DNA of 41,205 bases from an uncultured Clostridia bacterium. Its GTDB lineage: Bacteria > Bacillota > Clostridia > Oscillospirales > Acutalibacteraceae. The notes beneath the pieces are model-generated. The model saw only the letters and a list, made by a program, of their open reading frames with translations, did no database searches and was not told the origin of the DNA. Below are positions 17,181-24,888 of the stretch, piece after piece (positions within the stretch are counted from its first letter, which is position 1; each line of letters opens with the position of its first letter). Both the position numbers and the translations under genes were made by a program. The stretch lies in assembly GCA_944380775.1 (NCBI GenBank), contig CALWIP010000013.1, forward strand, positions 1-41,205, written 5' to 3'.

Positions 17181-17209
17181 TTGACAGAAAACCACGAAAA
17201 GCGTATCAT
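17181..17209 (+). promoter_or_regulatory. Promoter for nfeD-SPFH pair
   Basis: TTGACA at 17181-17186, 17-base spacer, TATCAT at 17204-17209. The -10 box lies inside the left arm of a perfect inverted repeat (17196-17244). Confidence 0.65.
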
Positions 17210-17244
17210 GATGTTGCACACGGGGCAAGGATGATACGCTTTTC
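17196..17244. repeat. Perfect 14-bp inverted repeat overlapping a -10 box
   Basis: GAAAAGCGTATCAT at 17196-17209 and its reverse complement at 17231-17244, with TTGC/GCAA inside the 21-base spacer extending the potential stem. It could be the ldh terminator (followed by CTTTGT) or an operator for the nfeD promoter, whose -10 it contains. Confidence 0.7.
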
Positions 17245-17282
17245 CTTTGTCAATTGGAGAACCCGCACAAGGAGGGGTTGGG

Positions 17283-17735
17283 GTGTTTTTTTCGGTTCTT
17301 TGGCTTGCGCTGATTGTCGCGGCGGTTGTGATTGAAGCGGCGACGGCGCAGATGATCTCCATTTGGTTCGTCGCGGGCGGCGTGGCGGCGCTCATCGCCA
17401 ACTTGTGCGGCGCCGGCCCGGTGGCGCAGTTCGCCTGCTACGTGCTGGTCAGCGCGCTCGCGCTGGCGTTGAGCCGCCCGCTGGTGCGCAAAAAGCTGCG
17501 CGTCCAGGTCGCGCCCACCAATGCGGACCGCATGATTGGCCAGACCGGCGTGGTGACCGAGGCCATTGACAACGAGGCCGCCCGCGGCCAGGTCAAGGTG
17601 CTGGGGAGCGTGTGGAGCGCCGAAAGCGCCCAAAACGAGCAGATCCCGGCCGGCGGCGCCGTGGAAGTGCTCCGCATTGAAGGGGTTAAGCTAATCGTTG
17701 AACCAAAGGCGCCCGCAGGCGCGCCGCAAAAATAA
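17283..17735 (+). CDS. NfeD-like membrane protein
   Basis: 150 residues from a GTG placed five bases after GGAGGGG. Residues 1-63 form hydrophobic helices (SVLWLALIVAAVVIEAA, FVAGGVAALIANL, FACYVLVSALALAL). The C-terminal OB-fold segment has IGQTGVVTEAI, RGQVKVLGSVWSAESA and IPAGGAVEVLRIEGVKLIV, the diagnostic NfeD C-terminal pattern. Short NfeD proteins lack the protease domain and pair with SPFH proteins in membrane microdomains. The SPFH gene follows 13 bases downstream, supporting a functional pair. Confidence 0.9.
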   Translation: MFFSVLWLALIVAAVVIEAATAQMISIWFVAGGVAALIANLCGAGPVAQFACYVLVSALALALSRPLVRKKLRVQVAPTNADRMIGQTGVVTEAIDNEAARGQVKVLGSVWSAESAQNEQIPAGGAVEVLRIEGVKLIVEPKAPAGAPQK

Positions 17736-17748
17736 GGAGGGTACCGTT

Positions 17749-18651
17749 ATGCCAGAGCCCATGTCCGTCGTTTTAATCCTTGTACTGGTCCTCATCGTCA
17801 TCGTGGTCCTGATCTCCAACATCAAGATCGTCCCGCAGGCGTCGTCCTACGTTGTCGAACGCCTGGGCGCGTACCACGGCTCCTGGGGAACCGGCCCGCA
17901 CGCGAAAATCCCGTTCATCGACAAGATTGCCAAGAAGGTTTCCCTCAAGGAGCAGGTCATCGATTTTCCGCCGCAGCCCGTCATCACCAAGGACAATGTC
18001 ACCATGCAGATCGACACGGTGGTGTATTTCCAGATTACGGACCCGAAGCTCTACGCCTACGGCGTGGAACGGCCGATTTCCGCCATTGAAAACCTGACGG
18101 CGACCACGCTGCGCAACATCATCGGCGAGTTGGAGCTCGACCACACGCTCACCTCGCGCGACGTCATCAATACGAAGATCCGCTCGATCCTCGACGAGGC
18201 CACCGACGCCTGGGGCATCAAGGTCAACCGCGTCGAGCTGAAAAACATCCTCCCGCCGCCGGAAATCCAGGATTCGATGGAAAAACAGATGAAGGCAGAG
18301 CGCGAGCGCCGCGCCAGCATTTTGGACGCGGAGGGGCAGAAGCGCAGCGCCATCCTCATCGCCGAGGGCGAGAAGGAGTCCGCCATCCTGCGCGCCGACG
18401 CCGCCAAGCAGGCGAAAATCCTCGAGGCAGAGGGCGAGGCCCAGGCGATCTTGAACGTGCAAAAGGCCCTGGCGGAAAGCCTGAAGATGCTCAACGAAGC
18501 GGCCCCGAGCGATTCGGTCATTGCGCTCAAAGGGCTGGAAGCGTTTGAAAAGGCCGCCGACGGCAAGGCGACCAAGATTATCATCCCGTCGGAGATCCAG
18601 TCCCTGGCCGGGCTGGCCGCCTCGCTGAAAGAGCTGATGTCTGAAAAATGA
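17749..18651 (+). CDS. SPFH/Band 7 (QmcA/stomatin-like) membrane protein
   Basis: 300 residues. One N-terminal membrane helix (about 6-23), then the Band 7 domain (about 24-190) with VPQASSYVVERLGAYHG, FIDKIAKKVSLKEQVIDFPP, VITKDNVTMQIDTVVYFQI and LDHTLTSRD. A charged, alanine-rich coiled coil follows (about 190-265: ERERRASILDAEGQKRSAIL and similar), and a C-terminal IIIPSEIQSLAGL segment typical of QmcA. These proteins oligomerise on the membrane as scaffolds. GGAGG precedes the ATG at 17749. Co-transcribed with nfeD. Confidence 0.93.
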   Translation: MPEPMSVVLILVLVLIVIVVLISNIKIVPQASSYVVERLGAYHGSWGTGPHAKIPFIDKIAKKVSLKEQVIDFPPQPVITKDNVTMQIDTVVYFQITDPKLYAYGVERPISAIENLTATTLRNIIGELELDHTLTSRDVINTKIRSILDEATDAWGIKVNRVELKNILPPPEIQDSMEKQMKAERERRASILDAEGQKRSAILIAEGEKESAILRADAAKQAKILEAEGEAQAILNVQKALAESLKMLNEAAPSDSVIALKGLEAFEKAADGKATKIIIPSEIQSLAGLAASLKELMSEK

Positions 18652-18681
18652 CGCGCCCGGCGGGGGAGTTTGCCCAAAACG

Positions 18682-18714
18682 GCGGGCCCGCGGCGCGGCG
18701 CGCGGGCCGGTTTG
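18682..18714 (+). terminator. Probable terminator after the SPFH gene
   Basis: GC-rich imperfect stem CGGGCCCGCG ... CGCGGGCCGG followed only by TTT, so a weak call. Confidence 0.4.
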
Positions 18715-18744
18715 CATAAAAAGCGCCGCGTTTCCCTCATGGAC

Positions 18745-18773
18745 TTGCTTTTTTCCCCGGAATTGACTAAAAT
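18745..18773 (+). promoter_or_regulatory. Predicted promoter of the purine operon
   Basis: TTGCTT, 17-base spacer, TAAAAT, about 155 bases upstream of purE. The implied leader is about 150 bases long and contains a strong terminator hairpin. Confidence 0.55.
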
Positions 18774-18855
18774 AAGACCGTTACGGCGGGTTGCCGGAAC
18801 AGGCGGGGCAGAACCGGGGACCGGAGGGAGCAAGGGGCGTTTCGCCCGTTCTTTC

Positions 18856-18890
18856 GCAGGCTGCGGCTGTGCCGCAGCCTGCTTTTCTGT
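18856..18890 (+). terminator. Intrinsic terminator in the purE leader (attenuator candidate)
   Basis: A perfect 12-bp stem GCAGGCTGCGGC - tgt - GCCGCAGCCTGC followed by TTTTCTGT, about 80-110 bases after the predicted start of transcription and 39 bases before purE. As written it would stop most transcripts before the operon, so conditional read-through is likely. I could not match the preceding leader to the purine, ZTP, PRPP or tetrahydrofolate riboswitch cores. Confidence 0.8.
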
Positions 18891-18928
18891 GTACCGGCCT
18901 GATTTTTGATTGAAGGGGTGCTGATGCA

Positions 18929-19432
18929 ATGGCAACAAAAAAGGTAGCGGTCATCATGGGGAGCGACAGCGACTTCCCGGTGGTCTCCGCGGCGGTGAAG
19001 CGCTTGAAGCAGTGGGAGATCCCGGTGGAAGCGCATGTAATGTCAGCCCACCGCACGCCGCAGGCGGCGGCGGAGTTTGCCTCCTGCGCGCGCGGGAACG
19101 GCTTTGGGGTCATCCTCGCGGCGGCGGGAAAGGCCGCGCATTTGGCGGGCGTGCTGGCGGCCCACACGACGCTGCCGGTCATCGGCATCCCGGTGAAGTC
19201 TTCCACACTGGACGGCCTGGACGCGCTGCTCGCCACCGTGCAGATGCCCTCCGGCATCCCGGTTGCGACGGTCGCCATTGACGGCGCGGACAACGCCGCC
19301 ATCCTCGCGGCGCAGATTCTGGCCCTCTCCGACGGCGCGCTTGCCGCAAAGCTGGACGCCATGAAGGAGGACATGGCCGCCGGCGTGGCGAAAAAGGACG
19401 CGGCCCTGCAGGAAAAGGTCCGCGAGCTGTAA
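18929..19432 (+). CDS. purE: N5-carboxyaminoimidazole ribonucleotide mutase
   Basis: 167 residues. Class I PurE converts N5-CAIR to CAIR in purine synthesis. Motifs: IMGSDSDFPV, VMSAHRTPQAA with the active-site Ser-Ala-His, the AAAGKAAHLAGVLAA loop (a variant I recall from clostridial PurE), GIPVKSSTLDGLDALL and MPSGIPVATVAIDGADNAA. No purK lies in the window although class I PurE normally needs it. First gene of the operon; ATG preceded by AAGGGGTG. Confidence 0.94.
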   Translation: MATKKVAVIMGSDSDFPVVSAAVKRLKQWEIPVEAHVMSAHRTPQAAAEFASCARGNGFGVILAAAGKAAHLAGVLAAHTTLPVIGIPVKSSTLDGLDALLATVQMPSGIPVATVAIDGADNAAILAAQILALSDGALAAKLDAMKEDMAAGVAKKDAALQEKVREL

Positions 19433-19444
19433 AGGGAGGCTGCG

Positions 19445-20479
19445 ATGAAAAGTTTTAGTGAGAGCTACAAAAACGCAGGCGTCGACGTGACGGCCGGCTA
19501 TCAAGCGGTCGAATTGATGAAAGGCCACGTCGCGCGCACGAAGATCCCGGGCGTCGTCTCGGGCATCGGCGGGTTCGGCGGCTTGTTCCAGCCGGACCTT
19601 TCCGGCATGAAGGAGCCGGTGCTCGTCTCCGGTACGGACGGCGTCGGTACCAAGCTGAAAATTGCCATGCTGCTTGACCGCCACGACACCATCGGCGTCG
19701 ACTGCGTCGCCATGTGCGTCAACGACGTGGTGTGCAGCGGCGCGCGGCCCCTCTTTTTCCTCGATTACATCGCCTGCGGGAAAAACATCCCGGAGAAAAT
19801 CGCGCAGATTGTCGCCGGTGTGGCGGAGGGCTGCGTGCAGGCGGGCTGCGCGCTCATCGGCGGCGAGACCGCCGAACACCCCGGCATGATGCCGGAGGAC
19901 GACTACGACCTCGCGGGCTTCACCGTGGGCCTGGTAGACAAGGAGAAGATCATCGACGGCAGCCGCCTGCAAAAGGGGGACGTGCTCCTCGGCCTCGAGT
20001 CTACGGGCGTGCACTCCAACGGCTTCTCGTTGGTGCGCAAAGTGTTCCAGGTGGACGAAAAGGCCGTGGGGCGCTATGTGCCGGAGCTCGGCAAAACGCT
20101 CGGCGAGGAACTGCTCACCCCGACGAAGATCTATGTCAAGCCGCTGCTCGAATTAATCGCCTCGTGCGGCGTCAAGGCGGTGTCGCACATCACCGGCGGC
20201 GGGTTCTATGAAAACATCCCGCGCATGATGAAGGACGGCCTGACCGCGCGCATCGAAAAGGCGAAGGTGCCGGTGCGCCCGGTGTTCCGCCTCATCCAGG
20301 AGGAAGGGAAAATCCCGGAGCGCGACATGTTCAATACGTTCAACATGGGCGTGGGCATGTGTGTGGCCGTCGCGCCGGAGGACGCGGACCGGGCGCTGGA
20401 GATTTTGAACGCGGCGGGCGCGCCCGCGCATTGCATCGGCGAAGTCGCCGAAGGCGGGGAGGGTGTCGTGCTGTGCTGA
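19445..20479 (+). CDS. purM: Phosphoribosylformylglycinamidine cyclo-ligase (AIR synthetase)
   Basis: 344 residues. ATP-dependent ring closure of FGAM to AIR. The sequence begins [22 protein letters not shown] and has the glycine-rich [69 protein letters not shown] and the C-terminal [14 protein letters not shown] and [11 protein letters not shown]. All are standard PurM signatures. GGGAGG precedes the ATG; its end overlaps the purN GTG by seven bases. Confidence 0.97.
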   Translation: MKSFSESYKNAGVDVTAGYQAVELMKGHVARTKIPGVVSGIGGFGGLFQPDLSGMKEPVLVSGTDGVGTKLKIAMLLDRHDTIGVDCVAMCVNDVVCSGARPLFFLDYIACGKNIPEKIAQIVAGVAEGCVQAGCALIGGETAEHPGMMPEDDYDLAGFTVGLVDKEKIIDGSRLQKGDVLLGLESTGVHSNGFSLVRKVFQVDEKAVGRYVPELGKTLGEELLTPTKIYVKPLLELIASCGVKAVSHITGGGFYENIPRMMKDGLTARIEKAKVPVRPVFRLIQEEGKIPERDMFNTFNMGVGMCVAVAPEDADRALEILNAAGAPAHCIGEVAEGGEGVVLC

Positions 20480-21114
20480 AGATCGCGGTGCTGGTTTCCG
20501 GCGGGGGGACCAATTTGCAGGCGCTCATCGACGCGCAGGCGCGCGGCGAGCTGCACAACGGGCAGATCGCCTGCGTCATCTCCAGCCGCCCGGACGCTTA
20601 TGCGCTCGAACGCGCGGAAAAGGCCGGGATCCCGCGGGAGGTGCTCGTCCGCAGGGAGTTCCCCACGCAGGACGATTACGACAGCGCGCTGCTCGCGCTG
20701 CTCGCGCGGTATGACGCCGGGCTGGTGGTGCTCGCCGGGTTTATGACCATCATCAGCGCGCGCGTGACGGGCGCCTACCGGGAGCGCATCCTCAACATCC
20801 GCCCGGCGCTCATCGCGTCGTTCTGCGGGCCGGGTTACTACGGCCTGCGCGTGCATGAGGCGGCGCTGGCCCGCGGCGTGAAGGTCACAGGCGCGACCGT
20901 CCACTTCGTCAACGAGGTGTGCGACGGCGGGCCTATTGTCTTGCAAAAAGCCGTGGAGGTTCGGGAGGACGACACGCCCGAAACGCTCCAGCGGCGCGTC
21001 ATGGAAGAAGCGGAATGGAAGATCCTGCCGCGCGCGGTGTCGCTGTTCTGCGAAGGCCGCCTTGAGGTGGACGGCCTGCGCGTGCGGATTCGGAAGGAAG
21101 GAGAGTCAGCATGA
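20473..21114 (+). CDS. purN: Phosphoribosylglycinamide formyltransferase, catalytic His replaced by Arg
   Basis: 213 residues from a GTG ([16 protein letters not shown]) with GGGGAGGG about nine bases upstream. PurN formylates GAR using 10-formyl-tetrahydrofolate. The fold motifs are present: [46 protein letters not shown] with the conserved Asp151. The catalytic Asn-x-His motif, normally NIHPSL, reads Asn108-Ile-Arg110-Pro-Ala; codon 110 is CGC at 20800-20802 and should be CAC/CAT. The usual downstream Pro (LPSF/IPSF) is Ala. It overlaps purM upstream and purO downstream (ATGA). Activity is doubtful or altered. Confidence 0.92.
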   Translation: MLKIAVLVSGGGTNLQALIDAQARGELHNGQIACVISSRPDAYALERAEKAGIPREVLVRREFPTQDDYDSALLALLARYDAGLVVLAGFMTIISARVTGAYRERILNIRPALIASFCGPGYYGLRVHEAALARGVKVTGATVHFVNEVCDGGPIVLQKAVEVREDDTPETLQRRVMEEAEWKILPRAVSLFCEGRLEVDGLRVRIRKEGESA

Positions 21115-21821
21115 AGAGCAAAACAATTGCAGAGGCGCTGGGCGGGAATTCCTACCCGGGGCGCGGCATCCTGTTGGGGAAAAGCGCAGACGGCGCCTGC
21201 GGGGTCATCGCCTATTTTATCATGGGCCGCAGTGAGAACAGCCGGAACCGCGTGTTCGTCACAGACGGCGAAGGCATCCGCACCAAGGCGTTTGACCCCG
21301 CTAAGCTGGTGGACCCGTCCCTGGTCATTTACGCGCCGGTGCGCGTGCTGGGCAGCCGCACGGTGGTGACGAACGGCGACCAGACCGACACGGTGTACGA
21401 CTTCCTGCGCGAGGGCAAGACGTTTGAAGCGGCGCTGTGCACCCGCACGTTTGAGCCGGACGCGCCGAACTACACGCCGCGCATTTCCGGCCTGCTGGAG
21501 ACGGAGGGCGGCCTTTCCTACCAGCTCTCCATTTTGAAGAGCGCGGGCGGCGACCCGGCCTCGGTGCAGCGGTTCTTCTTCCGCTACGGCGCGCCGCTCG
21601 CCGGCCAGGGCCATCTGATCCACACATACCAGGGCGACGGCGCGCCGCTGCCCTCGTTTGAAGGCGAGCCCACGCTGGTTTCGCTCTCCGGCGGCATCGA
21701 CGCGTTTACCGCCGAGGTGTGGGAGAATCTCGACAAAGACAACCGCGTCTCGCTGTTCACGCGCTATGTGGATTGCCGGACCGGCGAGACGGAGACCCGC
21801 CTGGTCAATCAGAATCAATAA
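21111..21821 (+). CDS. purO: PurO-type IMP cyclohydrolase
   Basis: 236 residues. It resembles archaeal-type stand-alone IMP cyclohydrolases, which close FAICAR to IMP, rather than the MGS-like N-terminal domain of bifunctional PurH. Recognisable text: NSYPGRGILLGKSADG, AYFIMGRSENSRNRVF, IYAPVRVLGSRTVVTNGDQT and YTPRISGLL. The ATG overlaps the purN TGA (ATGA). The AICAR transformylase follows 16 bases downstream, so the last two steps are carried by two separate neighbouring proteins. Confidence 0.9.
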   Translation: MKSKTIAEALGGNSYPGRGILLGKSADGACGVIAYFIMGRSENSRNRVFVTDGEGIRTKAFDPAKLVDPSLVIYAPVRVLGSRTVVTNGDQTDTVYDFLREGKTFEAALCTRTFEPDAPNYTPRISGLLETEGGLSYQLSILKSAGGDPASVQRFFFRYGAPLAGQGHLIHTYQGDGAPLPSFEGEPTLVSLSGGIDAFTAEVWENLDKDNRVSLFTRYVDCRTGETETRLVNQNQ

Positions 21822-21837
21822 AATAGGGGGAGAGAGC

Positions 21838-23016
21838 ATGGCGAACGAATTGATGTTGAAATACGGGTGCAACCCGAATCAGAAGCCGTCGCGCATTTTC
21901 ATGCAGGACGGCGCGGATCTTCCGTTGGAGGTGCTCAACGGCCGCCCGGGGTATATCAATTTCCTGGACGCGCTGAACAGCTGGCAGCTCGTGCGTGAAT
22001 TGAAAGCGGCCACCGGCCTGCCGAGCGCGGCTTCCTTTAAGCACGTGAGCCCGGCGGGCGCCGCGGTGGGCCTGCCGATGTCTGAGACGCTCAAGCGCAT
22101 TTGCTTTGTGGACGACCTGGAACTCTCCCCGCTGGCCTGCGCCTATGCGCGCGCGCGCGGCGCGGACCGCATGTCTTCCTACGGCGACTGGATCGCCCTC
22201 TCCGACGTGTGCGACGTGCAGACCGCCCGCGTCATTGCCCGCGAGGTGTCGGACGGCATTATCGCGCCGGGCTACACGGACGAGGCGCTCGCCGTGCTCA
22301 AGGGCAAGCGCAAGGGCAATTACAACATTGTCAAAATGGACGAGGCGTACCGCCCCGCGCCGGTGGAGCACAAGGATGTGTTTGGCATCACGTTTGAGCA
22401 GGGCCGCAACGAATGCGTCATCGACGCCTCCATGTTGGAGAACCTCGTGACGGACCACAAGCAGCTCCCCGAGGAGGCGAAGCGCGACCTCGTGCTTTCG
22501 CTCATCACGCTGAAATACACTCAGTCGAACTCCGTCTGCTACGCCAAGGGCGGGCAGGTCATCGGCGTCGGCGCGGGGCAGCAGTCGCGCATCCACTGCA
22601 CGCGCCTGGCCGGCAACAAGGCTGACGTGTGGTTCCTGCGCCAGCACCCGAAGGTGCTGGGCCTGCCGTTTAAGCCGGACATCCGCCGCCCGGACCGCGA
22701 CAACACCATCGACGTCTATATTTCCGAAGACTGGATGGACGTGCTGGAGGACGGCGCGTGGCAGCAGTTCTTCACCGAGCGCCCGGACCCGCTCACCCGC
22801 GATGAGAAATCGGCCTGGCTGCGCAAGCAGGACGGCGTCTCGCTCGGCTCCGACGCGTTCTTCCCGTTCGGCGACAACATTGAGCGCGCGCGCCGCAGCG
22901 GCGTGCAGTACATCGCCCAGCCGGGCGGCTCCATCCGCGACGACAACGTCATCGACACCTGCAACAAGTACGGCATCGTCATGGCCTTCACCGGCCTGCG
23001 GCTGTTCCACCACTGA
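21838..23016 (+). CDS. Stand-alone AICAR formyltransferase (PurH C-terminal domain-like)
   Basis: 392 residues. It formylates AICAR to FAICAR. Matching motifs: LKYGCNPNQKPSRIF near the N-terminus, SAASFKHVSPAGAAVGLP containing the catalytic Lys-His, RGADRMSSYGDWIALSD, the LKYTQSNSVCYAKGGQVIGVGAGQQSR block, SDAFFPFGDNIERA and YIAQPGGSIRDDNVI. There is no cyclohydrolase domain; PurO upstream supplies it. The ATG at 21838 follows AGGGGGAGAGAG. Confidence 0.93.
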   Translation: MANELMLKYGCNPNQKPSRIFMQDGADLPLEVLNGRPGYINFLDALNSWQLVRELKAATGLPSAASFKHVSPAGAAVGLPMSETLKRICFVDDLELSPLACAYARARGADRMSSYGDWIALSDVCDVQTARVIAREVSDGIIAPGYTDEALAVLKGKRKGNYNIVKMDEAYRPAPVEHKDVFGITFEQGRNECVIDASMLENLVTDHKQLPEEAKRDLVLSLITLKYTQSNSVCYAKGGQVIGVGAGQQSRIHCTRLAGNKADVWFLRQHPKVLGLPFKPDIRRPDRDNTIDVYISEDWMDVLEDGAWQQFFTERPDPLTRDEKSAWLRKQDGVSLGSDAFFPFGDNIERARRSGVQYIAQPGGSIRDDNVIDTCNKYGIVMAFTGLRLFHH

Positions 23017-23028
23017 GGAGGCGCGCCG

Positions 23029-24297
23029 ATGAAATTGCTGGTAGTGGGCGGCGGCGGCCGTGAGCACGCCATTGTGCGCAAGCTGCTGGAAAGCCCCAAG
23101 GCCGAAAAGGTCTACTGCGCGCCCGGCAACGGCGGCATCTCCTGCGACGCGGAGTGCGTCAACCTCTCCGCGATGGATACCGCCGGGGTGGTCTCGTTTG
23201 CCAAGGAAAAAAAGCTCGACCTCGTCTTCGTCGCGCCCGACGACCCGCTCGCGGCCGGCATGGTCGACGCGTTGGAGGCGGCGGGCATCCCGGCGTTCGG
23301 CCCGCGCGCCAACGCCGCAGAGATTGAGAGCAGCAAGGTCTTTTCCAAAAACTTGATGAAGCGCTACGGCATCCCGACGGCGGGCTACGAGGTCTTTTCC
23401 GCGCCGCAGGAAGCGCTCGCCTACCTCCGGGCGCAGGACCGTTACCCGGCCGTCATCAAAGCGGACGGCCTGGCGCTCGGCAAGGGCGTTATCATTGCGC
23501 AGGACTACGCGCAGGCCGAACAGGCCGTGCGCAGCATCATGGAGGACAAGGTCTTCGGCGCGTCCGGCAACCGCGTCGTCATCGAGGAATTCCTCACGGG
23601 GCCCGAGGTCTCCGTTTTGGCGTTCACCGACGGCAAGACCATCCGCCCGATGGTCTCTTCCAAGGACCACAAGCGGGCGCTGGACGGCGACCGCGGCCCG
23701 AACACCGGCGGCATGGGTACCGTAAGCCCGAACCCGCACTACGACGCCGCCATGGCGGAGCGCTGCATGCAGACAATCTTCCTGCCCACGGTGGAGGCGA
23801 TGAACCGGGAGGGCCGCCCGTTCTCCGGCTGCCTGTATTTCGGCTTGATGCTCACGCCGGACGGGCCGAAGGTGATTGAATATAATTCGCGCTTTGGCGA
23901 CCCGGAGACGCAGGTCGTGCTGCCGCGCCTACGCACCGATTTTGTGGACGTGATCTCCGCCGTGGCGGAAGGCCGCCTGGCGGACCAGCCGGTAGAGTGG
24001 AGCAGCCAGGCGGCGGCGTGCGTCGTCATGGCCTCCGGCGGCTACCCGGGCAAATACCGCAAGGGCGTCGAAATCACGGGCCTGGACAGCGCCGGCCAGG
24101 CGCCGGGCGTGACTGTGTACCACGCCGGGACGGTGAAGCAGGATGGGAAATTCTACACCGCCGGTGGGCGCGTGCTGGGCGTGACGGCGCTCGGCGATAC
24201 GCTGGACGAAGCGCTCGCGCGCGCCTATGAGGGCGTGGAGCGGATCCGGTTCGACGGCGCGCAGTGGCGCACCGACATCGGCCGCGTCAAGGCGTAA
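23029..24297 (+). CDS. purD: Phosphoribosylamine-glycine ligase (GAR synthetase)
   Basis: 422 residues, standard length. ATP-grasp enzyme joining phosphoribosylamine and glycine, the step after PurF. Motifs: LVVGGGGREHAI, APGNGG, FGPRANAAEIESSKVFSK, VIKADGLALGKGVI, VVIEEFLTGPEVSVLAF, SSKDHKRALDGDRGPNTGGM, EYNSRFGDPETQVVLPRL and ASGGYPGKYRKG. Last gene of the operon; ATG 12 bases after the transformylase stop and terminator 18 bases after its own stop. Confidence 0.97.
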   Translation: MKLLVVGGGGREHAIVRKLLESPKAEKVYCAPGNGGISCDAECVNLSAMDTAGVVSFAKEKKLDLVFVAPDDPLAAGMVDALEAAGIPAFGPRANAAEIESSKVFSKNLMKRYGIPTAGYEVFSAPQEALAYLRAQDRYPAVIKADGLALGKGVIIAQDYAQAEQAVRSIMEDKVFGASGNRVVIEEFLTGPEVSVLAFTDGKTIRPMVSSKDHKRALDGDRGPNTGGMGTVSPNPHYDAAMAERCMQTIFLPTVEAMNREGRPFSGCLYFGLMLTPDGPKVIEYNSRFGDPETQVVLPRLRTDFVDVISAVAEGRLADQPVEWSSQAAACVVMASGGYPGKYRKGVEITGLDSAGQAPGVTVYHAGTVKQDGKFYTAGGRVLGVTALGDTLDEALARAYEGVERIRFDGAQWRTDIGRVKA

Positions 24298-24314
24298 GGG
24301 GTTGGCGGTTTAGG

Positions 24315-24352
24315 GCGGGAAGCTCCCGGAAACGGGCGCTTCCCGCTTTTCC
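24315..24352 (+). terminator. Terminator of the purine operon
   Basis: Stem GCGGGAAGC / GCTTCCCGC around a 14-base loop, followed by TTTTCC. The gap 24298-24511 otherwise holds the tRNA promoter and no gene. Confidence 0.8.
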
Positions 24353-24456
24353 CCTTCCCGGCCCTGCGCGGGAGGGGAAAAGTTCACAAAAATCGCGGGA
24401 ACGATTCAGCGCCCTCGCTGAAAGAAAGATTTTTTGCAAAATTTCTGGGAAAACAG

Positions 24457-24484
24457 TTGACAAATCCGGAAGATCTGGTATAAT
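24457..24484 (+). promoter_or_regulatory. Consensus promoter for the tRNA pair
   Basis: TTGACA and TATAAT, both perfect, 16 bases apart, about 28 bases before tRNA-Gln. Confidence 0.88.
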
Positions 24485-24511
24485 AAATACCGTTGCTTCG
24501 GTAACAAAGAT

Positions 24512-24585
24512 TGCGGAATTGTGTAAGGGTAGCACAGCAGACTCTGACTCTGTATGTCTGGGTTCGAATCCTAGTTCCGCAGCCA
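24512..24585 (+). tRNA. tRNA-Gln (anticodon CTG)
   Basis: A 74-base cloverleaf: acceptor TGCGGAA/TTCCGCA, D stem GTGT/GCAC, anticodon stem GCAGA/TCTGT with loop CTCTGAC (anticodon CTG), T arm CTGGG-TTCGAAT-CCTAG, discriminator G and encoded CCA. It reads CAG. First of two tRNAs in one transcript. Confidence 0.95.
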
Positions 24586-24611
24586 GCCCTTCCAATCGGG
24601 AGGGCAGATTT

Positions 24612-24688
24612 CGAGGTGTGGCTCAGTTTGGTAGAGCGCTACGTTCGGGACGTAGAAGCCGGAGGTTCAAATCCTCTCACCTCGACCA
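24612..24688 (+). tRNA. tRNA-Pro (anticodon CGG)
   Basis: A 77-base cloverleaf: acceptor CGAGGTG/CACCTCG, anticodon stem CTACG/CGTAG with loop TTCGGGA (anticodon CGG), T loop TTCAAAT, discriminator A and encoded CCA. It reads CCG, a frequent codon in this GC-rich genome. Confidence 0.95.
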
Positions 24689-24693
24689 CGTTT

Positions 24694-24726
24694 AGCCTGG
24701 ACGCTTTCCGCGCCCAGGCTTTTTAT
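24694..24726 (+). terminator. Terminator of the tRNA transcript
   Basis: Stem AGCCTGG(a)CGC / GCG(c)CCAGGCT around TTTCC, followed by TTTTATT, six bases after tRNA-Pro. Confidence 0.85.
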
Positions 24727-24762
24727 TATCCCCGGCAAGACGCGTCGGGGAAAACGCTTTAC

Positions 24763-24862
24763 AAAAAACCGGCGAGCGCGTGAGCGGCGCCCCATTGGTT
24801 GGACCGCAAGGGGTCCTACGAACGAATGGGGCGCCGTTCCTTTGAAACGCTCGCCGGTTTTT
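24763..24862. repeat. 100-base triple-nested palindrome between convergent units
   Basis: Outer arms of 15 bases (AAAAACCGGCGAGCG at 24764-24778 and its complement at 24848-24862), middle arms of 12 bases (CGGCGCCCCATT at 24785-24796 and its complement at 24825-24836) and an inner GGACC/GGTCC hairpin near 24801-24816. The outer A-run and T-run make it a terminator for the ADP-ribosylglycohydrolase gene and for read-through from the tRNAs. The extra nested stems exceed what a terminator needs; a small non-autonomous mobile element or structured RNA is possible. Confidence 0.75.
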
Positions 24863-24888
24863 GATTTTTGTCCGCCGCGGTTCCCGCC

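Noticed and set aside
18774-18856. ZTP, PRPP (ykkC-type), purine or tetrahydrofolate riboswitch before purE
   Set aside because: The conserved core sequences of these classes could not be found in the leader by eye, so only a terminator is claimed.
21805-23739. Long minus-strand open frame across the AICAR transformylase and purD
   Set aside because: Antisense to two well-recognised enzymes, with low-complexity Arg/Val/Ala composition and no ribosome site.
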